Origin: Hyalella azteca
Taxonomy: Eukaryota; Arthropoda; Malacostraca; Amphipoda; Hyalellidae
Direction: 5' to 3'
DNA: 64,000 nt
Assembly (NCBI RefSeq): GCF_000764305.2
Contig: NW_025944987.1
Coordinates: forward strand, 1 to 64,000
Positions 1 through 12,122 of this stretch are shown one piece after another; the stretch's first letter is position 1, and every line of letters begins with the position of its first letter. The translations under genes and the position numbers were made by a program. A model generated the notes under the pieces. The model worked only from the letters and a program-made list of their open reading frames with translations, had not been told where the DNA came from and made no database searches.

Positions 1-255
1 ACCCCTCCTGTCCCTTATTACCCCTCCTGTCCCATATTACCCCATTTGACGGTAGTGTTGAGAGAAATGCTATCACTGTAAAAAAATTACAAACAGTAAA
101 GATCATCAAAAATTCGCAGAAGTTAGACCTGACAGTTGAATTTGAACTATCGCTCTCCCCCGTTTTCTTCACTATTGTTTAGTCAAATAGAAATTTTCCT
201 CTTATGTTGTATGATGTAAATATATTACCTTAATAGCAACTATAGTTAACTCACA
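1..255. other. Flanking sequence with a short tandem repeat at the window edge
   Basis: The first ~46 bases carry two near copies of a ~24-bp unit (CCCCTCCTGTCCC plus a short AT stretch). No open frame or splice-bounded exon was seen before the MITE at 256. Confidence 0.5.
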
Positions 256-466
256 CACTGTTAGAAAAATTACCGTTAACAATATTACCGGCGTTTCATT
301 GGCCGGTCGGCACAAGAAAAGAAACACCGTTTCACCATTTTTATTCTAATTTAACACCAGAAATCCATAAAACATTTGATAAAACGGCGAAACAGTTTAT
401 TTTTACAGGGCGACCGGCCACTAGAACGCCAGTGGGACCGTTTTTTCACCGTTTTTTCTAACAGTG
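256..466. mobile_element. 211-bp MITE, copy 1 (TIR CACTGTTAGAAAAA)
   Basis: The ends are perfect 14-bp inverted repeats (CACTGTTAGAAAAA and TTTTTCTAACAGTG). Inside them lies a second, imperfect inverted pair around GGCCGGTC/GACCGGCC. There is no coding capacity. A second copy in opposite orientation lies at 2454-2822. Both copies are followed by CA and preceded by CA, so a 2-bp duplication is possible but not certain. The transposon family was not identified. Confidence 0.75.
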
Positions 467-1047
467 CATGATAACCATGAATGGCTTGATTAAAATGGCT
501 ACTGACATACAGCCTGAGCTGATACGCTGCTACATTCATGCAACTTACCTGCTTCAAGCATCAGTTGTTCAGTAACATTTAAATATTTCATAATATGAAC
601 TGTCCATTGAGTGCAGGTCTCAAGTCAAACTCTTCAATGCTTTCACCACTGCACCATGATTACCGGTACTCAAAATTCTCAAAAAGAATATTTGTAATTA
701 AATTCTAACTAAAAGAACTTTCTATCAAGTAAAATGAAAAAAAAAAATTCACCAGAAATGTTTTCAATGACAGCTTGAAACATAATCTAAACTTCTTGTA
801 ATCAGTGTTGTAAGTCAATAAATCCCATAGCTTCCAGACTAAAACTATCTCTTCCATAAACTTATTTTTATTAACCTCATAATTTACCAACCTCGTAATT
901 TTTAATAATAATAATTGACCTCATAATTTTTCATAATTTTATAAAAATTTATAAAATTGCTGTTTGCAGTTTTCAACAGAGGCTAAGAAGCCTATCAGTG
1001 AAATAATAGTTGCAAGTATAACTAGTAACTAGAAAAGGTTAAACTGT

Positions 1048-1222
1048 AAAAAATATAACTCAGTACTCGCTGCAGTGAGTGACAGAGAGCGCATTTTCTT
1101 GTAGACGAAATCTTGAGGTCACGGACGGACAGACGGACAGACAGACAGGCAGACGGACAGACAGACAGACATGGCTAGAACAATAGTGCATTTTTTCCAT
1201 AAATGAAAAAATGCGTTAAAAA
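1048..1222 (+). repeat. Dispersed ~170-bp element A, copy 1
   Basis: The structure is ACTCAGTACTC, a near-palindrome CACTGCAGTGAG, GACAGAGAGCGCATTTTCTC, a run of GACG/GACA tetranucleotides, then ATAGTGCATTTTTTCCATAAATGAGAAAATGCGC. GCGCATTTTCTC near one end and GAGAAAATGCGC at the other form an inverted pair. Six copies lie in the window (also 2463, 15499, 16115, 20881 and 58931), in both orientations, between genes and in introns. No protein is encoded. Confidence 0.75.
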
Positions 1223-1664
1223 GAAAAGGTCAAGAAAAAAAGTAGAATCAGTAAGATAAGACAAAGCCGTAGTTACACTAAAATGCATTGATAAAATGTT
1301 ATAGGAGGTCCAACGTAAAGTGCTAAATACAATAATTCAAGTGAAAAGGCAAGTTTTGATCCAGTAAGTAATGTGGCAGTAAGGTCAGCAATGAAGCCTA
1401 TGACAATTTAGGTAGGTAGAAGATGAACTTTAATGTTTAATAATCCAATGGAAATAAAGAACTTTAGAGGTAGGTAGAATCAAATATGCGTATAAAAATT
1501 ACTTTTTAATGACAACACTTCTAAAGAATCCAGAGTCTTTGATGTTACACATGTACAATGAATTTATACTTTTATTTTCATATATAAAAAAAATTACATA
1601 GTTTTCCAAATTTTTCTAACAATTAAAAATTTTGTAAATTTTCAAAATTATTTATTCTGTCAAC

Positions 1665-1800
1665 TGTTTCATAAATAGTCTCTGACTTTATGCAAGTGTA
1701 CAAAATTTCATATTGATTGGACAGGTAGAAGTGTGTTAAATATTGATTATAAGATTTGTAGCAGACAGAACAAACAAACAACAGGAAGTGAAGTTAAAAA
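1665..1800 (-). repeat. Dispersed repeat B (TTATAATCGATATTTAACACAC type), copy 1
   Basis: The reverse complement matches the segments at 50197-50360, 52737-52920 and 52950-53085. Shared features are a GTCTGTCTGTCTG tract, CTTATAATCGATATTTAA, GATCTGAAATTTTGCACA and GACAATGCATGA. It is a dispersed non-coding repeat of unknown class. Confidence 0.6.
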
Positions 1801-2453
1801 TAAAAATGTATTTAAATGAATTATCTATTTAAATATGTCCCGCTACAGCCTCCTTGCATCGCACGCGTAGGAAGAAGTGTTGTAAAAAATGATACAACAT
1901 ACATTAATATGATTTTAGTACCCTTAAAATCCATGCATTTAGAACTGTAACTGAAAATAACAGCAAGTTAGAGCAGACATTCAGCCATCACATCAGAACA
2001 AATGCACCTTTTGAAACATCTAGCCAACCTCTCACTGCCTCTAAATTTTCCCAGAAATCCACTACTAATATGAACCTAATCTAAAGTCTTCTCTACACTA
2101 ATAATCACAAACTTCTTATATTGTAACAAATACAAATTTTTAAAACCTGATCCCCTACACTAATACAGAAAAACTTCTTATATTGTAAGAAATTTTTAAA
2201 ACCTTATCATTGACGCTAAAAAATTCTGACAGAATTGAAAAAGGCATTACTTTCAAACCCAAGCTATATCAATTAGTAATGGCATCAGAAAAGGTAATTG
2301 GGTAAATTGAAGTCTTATTCATAATTTAGTTTAGAATTAATACTTCGAGGTCATACCTTGGTCATTCGACCAAAATATGACACAAATGTTCTAGCAGGAC
2401 AGATAGGCAAGTTGAGAATTGCTGCAGTTGCTCACAACATCAAAAAAACATCA

Positions 2454-2822
2454 CACTGTTAGAATAAATATAACTCAGTACTCACTGCAGCGAGTGACAG
2501 AGAGCGCATTTTCTCGTCGACAAAAACTTCAGGTCACGGACGGACGGACAGACGGACGGACAGACAAACAGACGGACATGGCGAGCACAATAGTGCATTT
2601 TTCCATATATGATAAAATGCGCTGAAAAGGCAAAAAAGGTCCCACTGGCGTTCTAGTGGCCGGTCGCCCCGTGAAAATAAACTGTTTCGCCGTTTTTATC
2701 AGATGTTTTACGGATTTCTAGCGTTAAATTAGAATAAAAACGGCGACACGGTGTTTCTTTTCACGTGCTGACCGGCCACTGAAACGCCAGTAATACCGTT
2801 AATGGTAATTTTTCTAACAGTG
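2454..2822. mobile_element. 211-bp MITE, copy 2, split by a nested element A
   Basis: It begins CACTGTTAGA at 2454 and ends TCTAACAGTG at 2822, inverted relative to the copy at 256. About ten bases in, it is interrupted by element A. Removing about 160 bases restores a length close to 210. The interior (CCCACTGGCGTTCTAGTGGCCGG) matches the reverse complement of copy 1. Element A therefore landed after the MITE. Confidence 0.75.
2463..2626 (+). repeat. Element A, copy 2, nested in the MITE
   Basis: It matches the consensus of the other copies, with ACTCACTGCAGCGAGT, GCGCATTTTCTCGTCGAC and a GACGGACA tract. Its left edge abuts the first ~10 bases of the MITE and its right edge abuts MITE sequence, so this copy nearly fixes the boundaries of element A. 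Confidence 0.7.
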
Positions 2823-2865
2823 CACATGTTCATTGACATGTTCTTTCTAGACTCACAAATTGCTT

Positions 2866-2982
2866 TTACTCCTGCTGGGGAGAACAATGATGGCAGAGGC
2901 AGACTCCCTGCCATGCTTCACCTTCAGGATGATGCAGTCTTGGGCAATACAAAACCTTCTTCACTATCTCATCTTTAGTAAT
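2866..2982 (-). CDS. Possible terminal exon, unrecognised
   Basis: On the - strand a good acceptor (AATTTGAATTTCAG) is followed by an open frame of 38 codons, starting ITKDEIVKKVLYCPRLHH and ending at TAA. The frame contains five cysteine or histidine-rich positions but matches no family I recognise. No upstream exon was found. It could be chance sequence beside the MITE. Confidence 0.15.
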   Translation of the reverse strand: MTKDEIVKKVLYCPRLHHPEGEAWQGVCLCHHCSPQQE

Positions 2983-5262
2983 CTGAAATTCAAATTCAAA
3001 TGATAATCAAAAGATGAAGATTCTAAGGAAAAACATTAGTTAAAACATTATTGTTATGCTCTAAAAAAGAACAAATTTAAATTACTTACAGTCATTGTGA
3101 CTGTAGATAAAAAAATAAGTTGCATTAGTGATTAGAATGTTCATGAAAAAAATGTGTATGAAGTGTATGAAAAGAAAATCCAATCATGAACTACCTGTTG
3201 AATAATAGTTATCTATAGGCAAGTCAGATGTAGACATTGGGACAAAATATTATATAATTTAATACAATATAATAATTATATAGGTAATATATATAATTAT
3301 ATAATATTTAATACAAGTCATCAACACAAATAAAGTTCCACCTCAATTATTTCTAGATTAAATTCATTAGGCCCACCAAAAAAATTTGACAAAATACATG
3401 AAGAGGAGAAAATCACATTTTGAAGATTTTTCTGAAAATTCTTACCATTTTTGATGAGCTTAAAACTTTCAAACAAATTATTGTCAACTACAGCTACAAT
3501 AGGCGTTTCTAGAATGCTTATGTGTTACAACGCATTGTTAGCCGTGACAGTTCAAAACTGGCACTCCGAGATAAACTAATATAAATGCAAAAAATTACAC
3601 AATTGATTACTGGAACTTTACAAGCAAAATCAAGGAATCTGAAAAATTAGGAATAAAAGATAAATCATAATTGCACAATTTTTTGCCATTAATAATTCAA
3701 TAGAAGGAGACAAACTGATTACTGGTTAATATAGAGTTAGGCCAATACAGACCAGCAGGGGCTAAACATTTAGGAGTTAACTTACTAAAAAAGGTAAATT
3801 TGCAACATATATGGTCAAGGGTGCCATTAGAGACATGAAGTTAGTGTGTAACCCTGCTTCTACCTGTGGGTTTTTATTTTTCAGTATTTCTTATTCATTT
3901 TATACGTTTTTATTCCTTTAATTCTTTTTTATTCATTTAATACTTTCTTATTTGTTTAAAACTTTCTTATTAGTTTAATAAACTGTATGTTGAATGTCAA
4001 CCACTGCTTAATTTCTTTTGTTCTTTTAATTATTTATGTACATCTTGATCATAATTTGATCTTGGCATGCTACAACTTTTTGGCAAGCTCTTTGTCAATG
4101 CAACAAAATATTAAAAGTTTAGCTCTCTAGGTCTGCTTTTCAGAGTTTTAGAGCCCTCCCAAAAATTAAGACAAAGCTAAATTTATATACTAGAAGTTAG
4201 CGGTAAATTCAGCTAAATTTTTCAGTAATTCATCGGTCTAGCATTATAAAAGCTAACTTTTTAGTTAGCAGTTTAATGGTTATTACAGCTAACTTTTTGG
4301 TTAGCTGTGCCCACCATTACTATTCTGCATTTTATTCATGGAAATGCAGTAAATTCTATCAAAATTTTACCCTAAAAATTCTACAATTTTTATTAAGTAA
4401 CAAGTGGAACTTTCAAACTTGTTACTGAAATCTTGAAACTCCAAAGTGACAAATTTTCAACACATTTAAAATCAAACAGCTCAATCATACACTTTTGTTA
4501 ACAATCAAATCAGGGGTAATTCATCTAGCAAGAATTTCATGGTTCAAAAAAATAATGTGGGAAGCTTGCTTTAGTGGCAGCTTGAACAGTATATTAATTC
4601 CATGCCTGCAAAGTGACTGCATGAAGAAAGCTGATTTAAACATCTGCTATGAAAGTGCATATTTCTGCAGCAGAGGCTGCATTTGAGTGGGTTGGGTCTG
4701 GGCGTAGTATCCTATCTGTCTACACTATCTGTCTAGAGGGAAGCTTTGTAAGCTGGTTGGTTCACAACTTGACTGAAACTTGAGCTGGAGCCCTGAGATC
4801 TGTGGACATTTACAGTATTCATTTGGCAAGGAGTAGGAGACATATAATAAGAGCTGAGATCAGATCTTATTACAATTTACATTTAGTGCATTTGGATAGG
4901 AAGCAATATTCACAGCCTCATTTGAATTTTGCCAACAAGCAGTTGCCTGTTGAGGGGCACGAGTCTACTTCCTTGAGAGCTTGCGCATATGACCGTCCAG
5001 TGACACTCTCACACAGTTTCTCTACAGTAATAGCTTTGACGATGCATGGGCTGTGATGGGCATGCTAATAAAAAGTAATAAATTTGCTTGACAAGGTCCC
5101 TCAAATTAGAACAGTAGTTTTCTATTGAGGTACACACATGGTCAAATTCCGGGTTTTGTATGGTAACATCTACACTCTCTTGTTATTTCTCCTGTCACTG
5201 GGGCTACCAGGGCAGGGTGCAGAGTTTGCAAGCTGCGTAGCCAACACCTAGTGTCAAACCAG
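2983..5262. other. Intergenic, AT-rich, no gene seen
   Basis: It holds a 15-bp perfect inverted repeat (AAATATTATATAATT, arms near 3245 and 3309) and degenerate TTCTTATTCATTTAATAC repeats at about 3880-3990. Two tandem small hairpins built on GCTAACT/AGTTAGC lie at 4252-4306. Short open frames at 4495 and 4802 show no domain or splice support. Confidence 0.5.
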
Positions 5263-5407
5263 GGGCCATACTTTCAAAACATGCCAAGTGAACGTAAGTA
5301 TTTATGACCTATTTTCTTGTCTATGATTGGTGGATTTTGCTCGATAGGCCGTTAATTATTGGCTGATGAACTTACAATCTCTTAACTTTTTTTGAAAGTA
5401 TAGGCCC
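5263..5407. mobile_element. 145-bp MITE (TIR GGGCC-ATACTTTCAAAA)
   Basis: The left end GGGCCATACTTTCAAAA and the right end TTTTGAAAGTATAGGCCC are inverted repeats differing by one base. It sits inside a copy of the repeat found tandemly at 7512-7722. There the corresponding sequence is uninterrupted (ACAAACCAGAGATTTTTT), giving an internal empty site. A short AG duplication is implied. A degraded relative of the interior (CTATGATTGGTGG) lies at about 20590-20680 in a VARS2 intron. Confidence 0.7.
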
Positions 5408-5520
5408 AGAGATTTTTTAGAATCAATTCTTTCTTAATTTTCTCCTACTCTAAATTCAATTCTATATCTCAAGTATGATATTGCTGGTATCTATGATAGT
5501 ATAATGATACTGTACAGATC
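5408..5520 (-). repeat. Copy of the ~100-bp repeat found at 7512-7722
   Basis: The reverse complement aligns with the units at 7512 and 7620 (GATACCAGC, ATTATCATAC, GATTCTAAAAAATCTCTGG). It is the host repeat interrupted by the MITE at 5263-5407. Confidence 0.6.
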
Positions 5521-6170
5521 TACTTATAGGACCGAGAAACAAACTTGAGGAGGAGTCTAAAAAAGTCTCTGCTTTGACACTGTCACCAAGATATGGATGT
5601 TAAGCCCAAAATGTCATTTGCACTATTCAAGATTTATCACCACATTCACATATTTCACAGTGCGGCAATTTGCCAGAAGGCAAATTTAGAATGTAATTCA
5701 GAATGTGTTGCCAACTAATTTTTAATAATGAAGCTGCAACAGCTAAAAGTTCAGTATATCCCCCACTCCCTAGGAGGCCAGGCATGGAATATATCTACTT
5801 GGCGAGCCGCAACTGAATTTTTCAAGCCGTGGTTTTATGGATTTGCCAGCCGTGATTCCATTTCTTTGAGCCGTGAATTTCATATCTTGGCCATGAAAAG
5901 CCATTTACGTGGCACAAATTTATTTACAAAGTCCATGTACGTTTTACCCAAATCTCTAATTTTATCCTAAAACAGTCAAATGGCAACGATAAAATTTGTC
6001 TTTACTGAAAGTTGAGCACGTGTTAATGCAGTCTGGCCGCTTTGACATGACCACAACTATGCGCAANATATTGCGTATATCAGGCGTGAAAATATAAGAT
6101 TAGATGACTTAAGCCTATGTCAACTCCAGTTGTCAACTCAACCAATGACAGTTTTCTTGAAGATTGAGCT

Positions 6171-6189
6171 CTGTCTCTTATACACATCT
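6171..6189 (+). other. Residual Tn5/Nextera mosaic end (sequencing artefact)
   Basis: CTGTCTCTTATACACATCT is an exact 19-base match to the Tn5 mosaic end used in Nextera libraries. With the N at 6067 and the full junction at 51970 it indicates untrimmed adapter in the assembly. Sequence on its two sides may not be contiguous in the genome. Confidence 0.9.
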
Positions 6190-6199
6190 ACCACAAACA

Positions 6200-6575
6200 A
6201 ATAAATGTAAATAATTAGTAATGGAAAATGTGTTGCTGCAACATTTTGAGAGACTGTGCCTAAGCAGAATAATATATTGTTATTATTATAGTAAATATAC
6301 TAAAGAATAAAGTAGTTCCTTTCATTGCCACTGCTGGTGCTAGCATCTGGATTTCAACGCGTCAACTTGTTTAGTATATTCAAACAATTTAATATCTATT
6401 TCTTACTGCACCACAAGTTAACACATTTAAATAATTAGTAATGGAAAATATGTTGCTGGAACACTTTAAGAGACCGGACGTAAACATAATACGATATTAT
6501 TATATTATTAGTAAAGATACTAAATAATAAAGTAGTCCATGTGATAGCCGCTGCTAGCGCTGGCATCTGTATCAC
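6200..6575 (+). repeat. Imperfect tandem duplication (~223-bp period)
   Basis: The segment AAATAATTAGTAATGGAAAA ... TAAAGTAGT occurs near 6209 and again near 6431, with matching interior (GTTGCTG, AACA, GAGAC, CTAGC). It is non-coding. The first copy begins just after the adapter remnant. Confidence 0.6.
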
Positions 6576-7511
6576 TGTAGCCTGCATTTGAACCTTCTAT
6601 CGCTAATATTAATAATTATGGAGATACATACAACTTCTATGATTAATTTGAATCATAAACATTTACCTAATGCAATAAATTAGCAATCAATAATTCAACG
6701 TTGTTTTGTAAGTTTTGTACCAACGGAACTATGGAAGACTACATTAAATACGTATTAGCAACTTAAGCTAAAAAAAATGCACTGCAACTGCAATCAGCTG
6801 TGAGAGGAGGTGCCAGAAAGCACGATGGATTCAATTTAGTCATTTTTGATTTGAAATCGTTCTCAGTTCTTTGGACTAGGAGCATAAATTTCAGTGTAAA
6901 ACCTATTAAAAGTTTACGCTTTCTGCGTGGATTTTGATGCTGTTACCATTGAAATACTTGAAAGTATCTCTGATGCAAGAAATACTGGCTAAATACATTT
7001 TAATTTAGAAATTAATGTCAATTGAAAATTTTAAATCACTGTTGTTGGAGGGCAATGGAGGCTATGCTTGGTTCTTGCGAACCGATTTTTGAATCCAGTC
7101 GCTTATATTGAAAATAAAATTGTTTAAGCAAGTATTTCTTGCATAAGAGATAATTCAAAGTTTGTTAATGTTAACAGCATTATAATCCATGCAGAAACGT
7201 ACATTTTTTATATAGATATTAAAAATTTAGGCTCTATGACTTGTATACTATGCGTATAGGATTTCAAATCGATGCATGTGTTCAAATTCAAATAAGGCCC
7301 ACCCACGGCCAGTGTACTGTCAGCTGAGCAGCTCACCTTTCTTCAGAAGTGTGAAAGCTTTTGCTGGTGAAGGTGTGTTTTATGATCGGTCCGTAAAGAA
7401 GTGTTGATCGGTTCAAAATGACATAAGACCAGGTTCTTTTGAATAACCTATAGAATTGCACCAGTCTCCCTCAAGTTCATTTTTGAGTCCTATAAGTAGA
7501 CAAGCAAAGTA

Positions 7512-7722
7512 TCATGGATACCAGCATTATCATACATAAGAAATTGGTTTAAATCTTGAGTAAATGAGGAAATTAAAAATGAACTGATTCTAAAAAATCT
7601 CTGGTTTGTCACTATGGATACCAGAATTATCATACATAAGAAATCTGTTAAAATCTTGAGTAAATGAGGAAATTAAAAATGAACTGATTCTAAAAAATCT
7701 CTGGTTTGTCACTATGGCACTA
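7512..7722 (+). repeat. Tandem pair of a ~108-bp repeat
   Basis: Two nearly identical units run from ATGGATACCAG to TTTGTCACT. A third, inverted copy carries the MITE at 5263-5407. Confidence 0.7.
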
Positions 7723-8379
7723 CGACGTACGAGACATTTGTGCATTTTGTGGTGTCATAACTCATAATTATCAGCAACGTCGAAATTCTAGAATTTGGAT
7801 ACTTAATTTTTTTAATGTCATACCGACATAACGTAAATTACGTAATTACTATTTTTTAATCAGCCCACTCTGGGTCTCTGGCCATTTGTTCACTTCAGAG
7901 TTCAGACTTACGTCCAGCTGATTTAGGTATGCGTCAAGCGTCATTGACGGTGACTGACGCCGTCTGACGGTTAGACATCAATTTATAATATTACATATGA
8001 TATTAACCACCCTTATATATACAAATGATAATAGACACCTTCCTACGGAAATTAAAATATTATTGAAGACATTTATCAACTACAAAACATCTACAGCACT
8101 AGTCATCTGAATCAAGATATGATCAAACGCTGCTTATTTCTGGTCAAAGTTGTTAGCAGGTGAAGTTGAAGCGGGACCCACACGACCGCTGTGACTCGCG
8201 ATCCTCCTCTATATACCTAGCCACAAACTAACTGCAAGGGATTCCCGAAGGTCGTTAGGTACTTTTTTTCGCCGTCGTTGTCAGCTTAAGACTTTCATTT
8301 CATCAGTGGATGCCGAAACAGAAAAATTAATTCACCCTGTACAACTTGGAATTTATAAATTGTATAGATTAAAAAATTA

Positions 8380-10330
8380 CTCGTGTAGGGCAATTTTACG
8401 ACCAGACTCGCGGTCGCTCACCAAATTTAATGACAAATAAATATCTCTCAAATTAATGTATGCAGCTTGATGATACTTGGTATACGTATTCAACCAAATC
8501 GACACTTCAGCGAACTCACCTGCGAACCGCCTGTCTGAATGAAATCCGTTCAGTATAGTATTATAGATGAATTTATGGCTGGGTGAGTTTAATGTCAAGT
8601 TAGGTTTTGCGTTCCAGTACGCAGGCCAGTTTGCAGGCGACTGAGGCGAGTTCGTTGAAGTGTCGAATCGGTTAGGTATTCATTAGGTAGATCCTTGTGG
8701 TGATGTTTAGCTCGTGACAATATGAACGCAGTTTGATAAAACTTGGTACGTGAATACATTTAAAAAACATAACGGTGATGTTTAGCTCGTGGAATTTTTT
8801 TCAATATGACCTTCATTTGAGAGTTATACGGCGAAATAGGCCGAAATTTACAGTGACCAAGACATTTCTTCTACGTAAACTACCCACTCAACCGCGGTTT
8901 GAACGAAACTTTGAATATGCATTTCTAACCAGCAACCACCCAACGCCCGCCAACGGTGATGCATACTGTAGTCCAGTGCATACTGTATCCCAGCGATGAT
9001 TTTTTCACTCAGATCTGTTTTTTTAACCTCTCCTTGGTTTACGTGTCGGACAAATTACCGGCTGGACTTGCAGCCTCACGGCCAATTTTCTAATTCAATG
9101 ATCAAGAAATATCGCTCAAACTAATGAACTTGACTTGACGAAACTTGGTACACGTATTCATTAGGACCAAACGGTAGTGTTTAGCTCGTGAATTTTTTTA
9201 ATTTTACCTTCCTTTGTTTTCGCCATAGTTATATGGCAATACGGGCCAAAATTCACAGTGATCAAGGGATTTGTTCCAAAATACTAAACGGATCCGAACG
9301 AAATTTTGAATTTACAGTCCAAACTACCGAATGGTAATGTTTGACTAGCTCGAAAATTTTTTTTCTATTGTGCCTTCGTTTGCGATTTTTTTTAAATTTC
9401 ACTTTCATTCATGATTTAAACATCAATACGCGCTTAAATTCGCAGTAACCAAAAAATTTCTTCCAAACTATGAACAGATTTGAACGAAACTTAGTATTTA
9501 AAAACCTAACCTCAGCAACGGTGATGTTCAGCTCGTTACAATTTTTTCGATTTTGCCTTCGTTTGCGAGTTATCCGGCTATACGTAAACGGCTCTTGGTT
9601 AAATCGACCGGTAGAAAAGCCGGGGTCGCCTGCCGAAGACCACCACTGCCCTGGATGTAATAGACCATCATGATTCCTGCCTTCCGGAACATAGCCTTAA
9701 ACACTTCAAGCAGTCCGTATCTAGGCCGTGAGTCGAACCAGCCTTCGGGCCTCGGTCGAATGGTCCCTTGTCGAAGGACGATAAATTTTGGAACAGAACT
9801 AGCCTATGCTATCTGAATCCTAACCTCAGATGCGGTGAACGTAAAATTACGTAATTTAACTATGCCCGGTAGAGGACAAAACCGAGTGGTGCACGGCTTA
9901 TTCGCCTGATTGGTGTAGGTCCGGAGAAATCCAAGACGTTCGATTCATGGCTTATTCATATTGTTATTGGTGCACAAAATTGGTGGTGCACGGCTGCGCT
10001 CCCGAAAAGCCGGTCGTTTCTCCTATAACTTATAAGTATATCTGTATAACTCGCGAACGGAAGCAAAATAGACAAATTGTCAGGAGCTAAAGCGCTAAAC
10101 ATTATCGTTGGGACTTGGGAGGATAGGTTACTTAGGTACCTATTTATATAGGCCTATATAAAAAATTTGAAATTGAAGGTAAAAACAAAGTTAAAATTGA
10201 ACAAATTTTAAAAGCTATAAAATAGCCGTTTGGTAGTTAGGAATGTATATTCAAACTTTTGTTCAAGTCTGTTCAGTAGTTTGGAAAAAATTCTTTGATC
10301 ACTGTGAATTTTGGCCTGTGTTGCAATATA
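8380..10330. repeat. Cluster of degenerate repeats (GGTGATGTTTAGCTCGTG family)
   Basis: Recurrent blocks are GGTGATGTTTAGCTCGTG, CCTTCRTTTGCGAGTTAT, ATACGGGCC, AAATTCACAGTGATCAAGG, ACTACTGAACGGAT and TTTGAACGAAACTTTGAAT. They occur near 8700, 8775, 9120-9320 and 9470-9580, and inverted at 10220-10325. The open frames here are carried by these repeats and share no protein family, so they are not called as genes. Confidence 0.55.
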
Positions 10331-10925
10331 AGTATACTTTGACTGGGCTTGCATGTTGTAGGAAATTGGCATGTCAAACTTACTTTTTGAAGGTTCACAC
10401 CTCTGCTGCATGTAAAAGATCTTCTGACCTTTGGTGCATGCTGCACAGCTGCTGAGCTGCAGGCTGCCTGCTGCAGCCATTCTTGCCAAGTTGCCCAGAG
10501 CTCTCTAGCTTGGGGGCCGGCTGCCGGGGCTTGGCTTAAGTCTCTTCCTTTTATCTTCAACTAATGACAGAGATCAGGCTGGGCAGTGCATAAGCACTCG
10601 AAGCCTTCAAATCCTATTATTAAAAAATAAAAAAATATAAGTATATTCACTATATAACTCACAAATAAAGGTGAAATTTAAAAAATTTCCTCAAGCTAAA
10701 CATCACCGTTAGGTTCTGATTCTGAAAAATACATGTTCCAAATTTCATTGAGCTGCGTTCATTAGTTTGGGAGATATTACTTGATAATTGAATTGATTGG
10801 TCGTGAGAGGTGAGACCAGCCACAAGTACGGCCATAAATTTACCCGATACGTCCTATTGCATTATCCAAAATTGCAGCGTACTGAATTTCAAGAAAGAGG
10901 TGTATGTTTTTATATGTGTCTGTGG

Positions 10926-11560
10926 CAGGGTGGAATTCTAGAAATGGAGGTTCACTTATAAAAAAGCTTTCCACCAAAGGTGAAATGCTTTCCTTAGATA
11001 CAGTGCTCTGCCAGGTAACTGAGTAAACTGACTATAAATGAAAAGGAGGATCAAAAGTGGACAAACTGTTTCAATTGTATAGGTAGTACTGTAGTACCTC
11101 AGATTTGTTACAAAATTGTTTGAATGTCTCTTGTTTGATAGATATTATCTATTTTTCTTTTATTCAGTGGACTTTTTGAAATTTTTACAGGCTTTTTCTT
11201 TGTAATGATCAAGTTTCAGTTAAGTATTTAGTTAACCAGTACTGTAGTACATATACCATATTTGGGGGCAGGGCTTATGGGCACAACCAATCACAGCTTG
11301 AAAGCATCCCCAGCAACCAATCACAGCTAGAAAGCAGATAACATTACAATTCCATTAACCAATCACAGCTGGAAAGCTGGAAGGGGCTAAAATCACAATC
11401 CCATAAACCAATCACAGTTGAAAAGTGATAGGATATGTAAATGTATATAATAAAATTGACTGGAAGTGGAAAGTTCCTAGACTTTCCAAGCTTTCAGGTC
11501 CTGCTTTCCAATATGCTATGTGTACTGGTTAATTTAATATCCCTCTAGAATTCCACACTG
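10926..11560. mobile_element. 635-bp non-autonomous hAT-type element with 8-bp TSD
   Basis: The terminal inverted repeats are CAGGGTGGAATTCTAGA (left) and TCTAGAATTCCACACTG (right). It is flanked by a perfect 8-bp direct repeat GTCTGTGG (10918-10925 and 11561-11568), the hallmark of hAT insertions. It has no transposase frame. The interior carries four copies of ACCAATCACAG near 11286, 11314, 11357 and 11406. Confidence 0.85.
11286..11420 (+). promoter_or_regulatory. Four CCAAT-box-like repeats (ACCAATCACAG)
   Basis: The motif ACCAATCACAGC/T recurs four times at intervals of about 30-50 bases inside the hAT-type MITE. CCAAT is the core of NF-Y sites in animals, so the element could carry promoter-like activity. 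This is inference from the motif alone, about 2.7 kb upstream of the first located VARS2 exon. Confidence 0.3.
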
Positions 11561-12122
11561 GTCTGTGGGGGTGGCTGCCGGCTGGGGCCCTGGGGGGAGG
11601 CACTAGAAATTTACTATGGAGCCAAAGGGCAAAGGGGGTGCCCGAGAGCCCAGAAGCAGTATGGGCCCTATTTAGCCGGGGAATTAACCATAATCCTATG
11701 GGGCATGGCCATGCCCATGCACATCTATAGGCTTTAGTAAACTTATTTTGTGGCTGTGGAAATTCGATGCTATGGCTTTATTGAGCACTTGACAGTTGAC
11801 TTCCTGTCTTTGTCTTCATAGACTGTTACTACTTACTATGCCCTCTAGCCACTCTAGCATTCTTACATAAGGAAAGGAAAGAAATATGAACTAACTAAGC
11901 AAGTAAGCATGACCTCACCATGTCCATGATGCATGATGTTATAGCTGGGCCAGCTGGGTGTGAGCTCTGAGCTGGCCTCACAATGTCCCAAGTCCAGCTC
12001 CAGCATAGTGGGCTGCTGTGGCCCCCCTGGGCAATGGGCATACCTAACGTACACGCATTCACCCAAGTTCCCAACCCTGCCAATTGCTAATTGTTTCTTC
12101 TGCCCAATTTTCCAGTTGGGAA

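Noticed and set aside
5728..5970. 80-codon + strand frame
   Set aside because: It runs over degenerate GCCGTG-ATTT repeats and shows no family resemblance or splice support.
8775..9673. Several 60-75-codon frames
   Set aside because: All lie in copies of one degenerate repeat family and share repeat-derived peptides such as FERN and RVIR.
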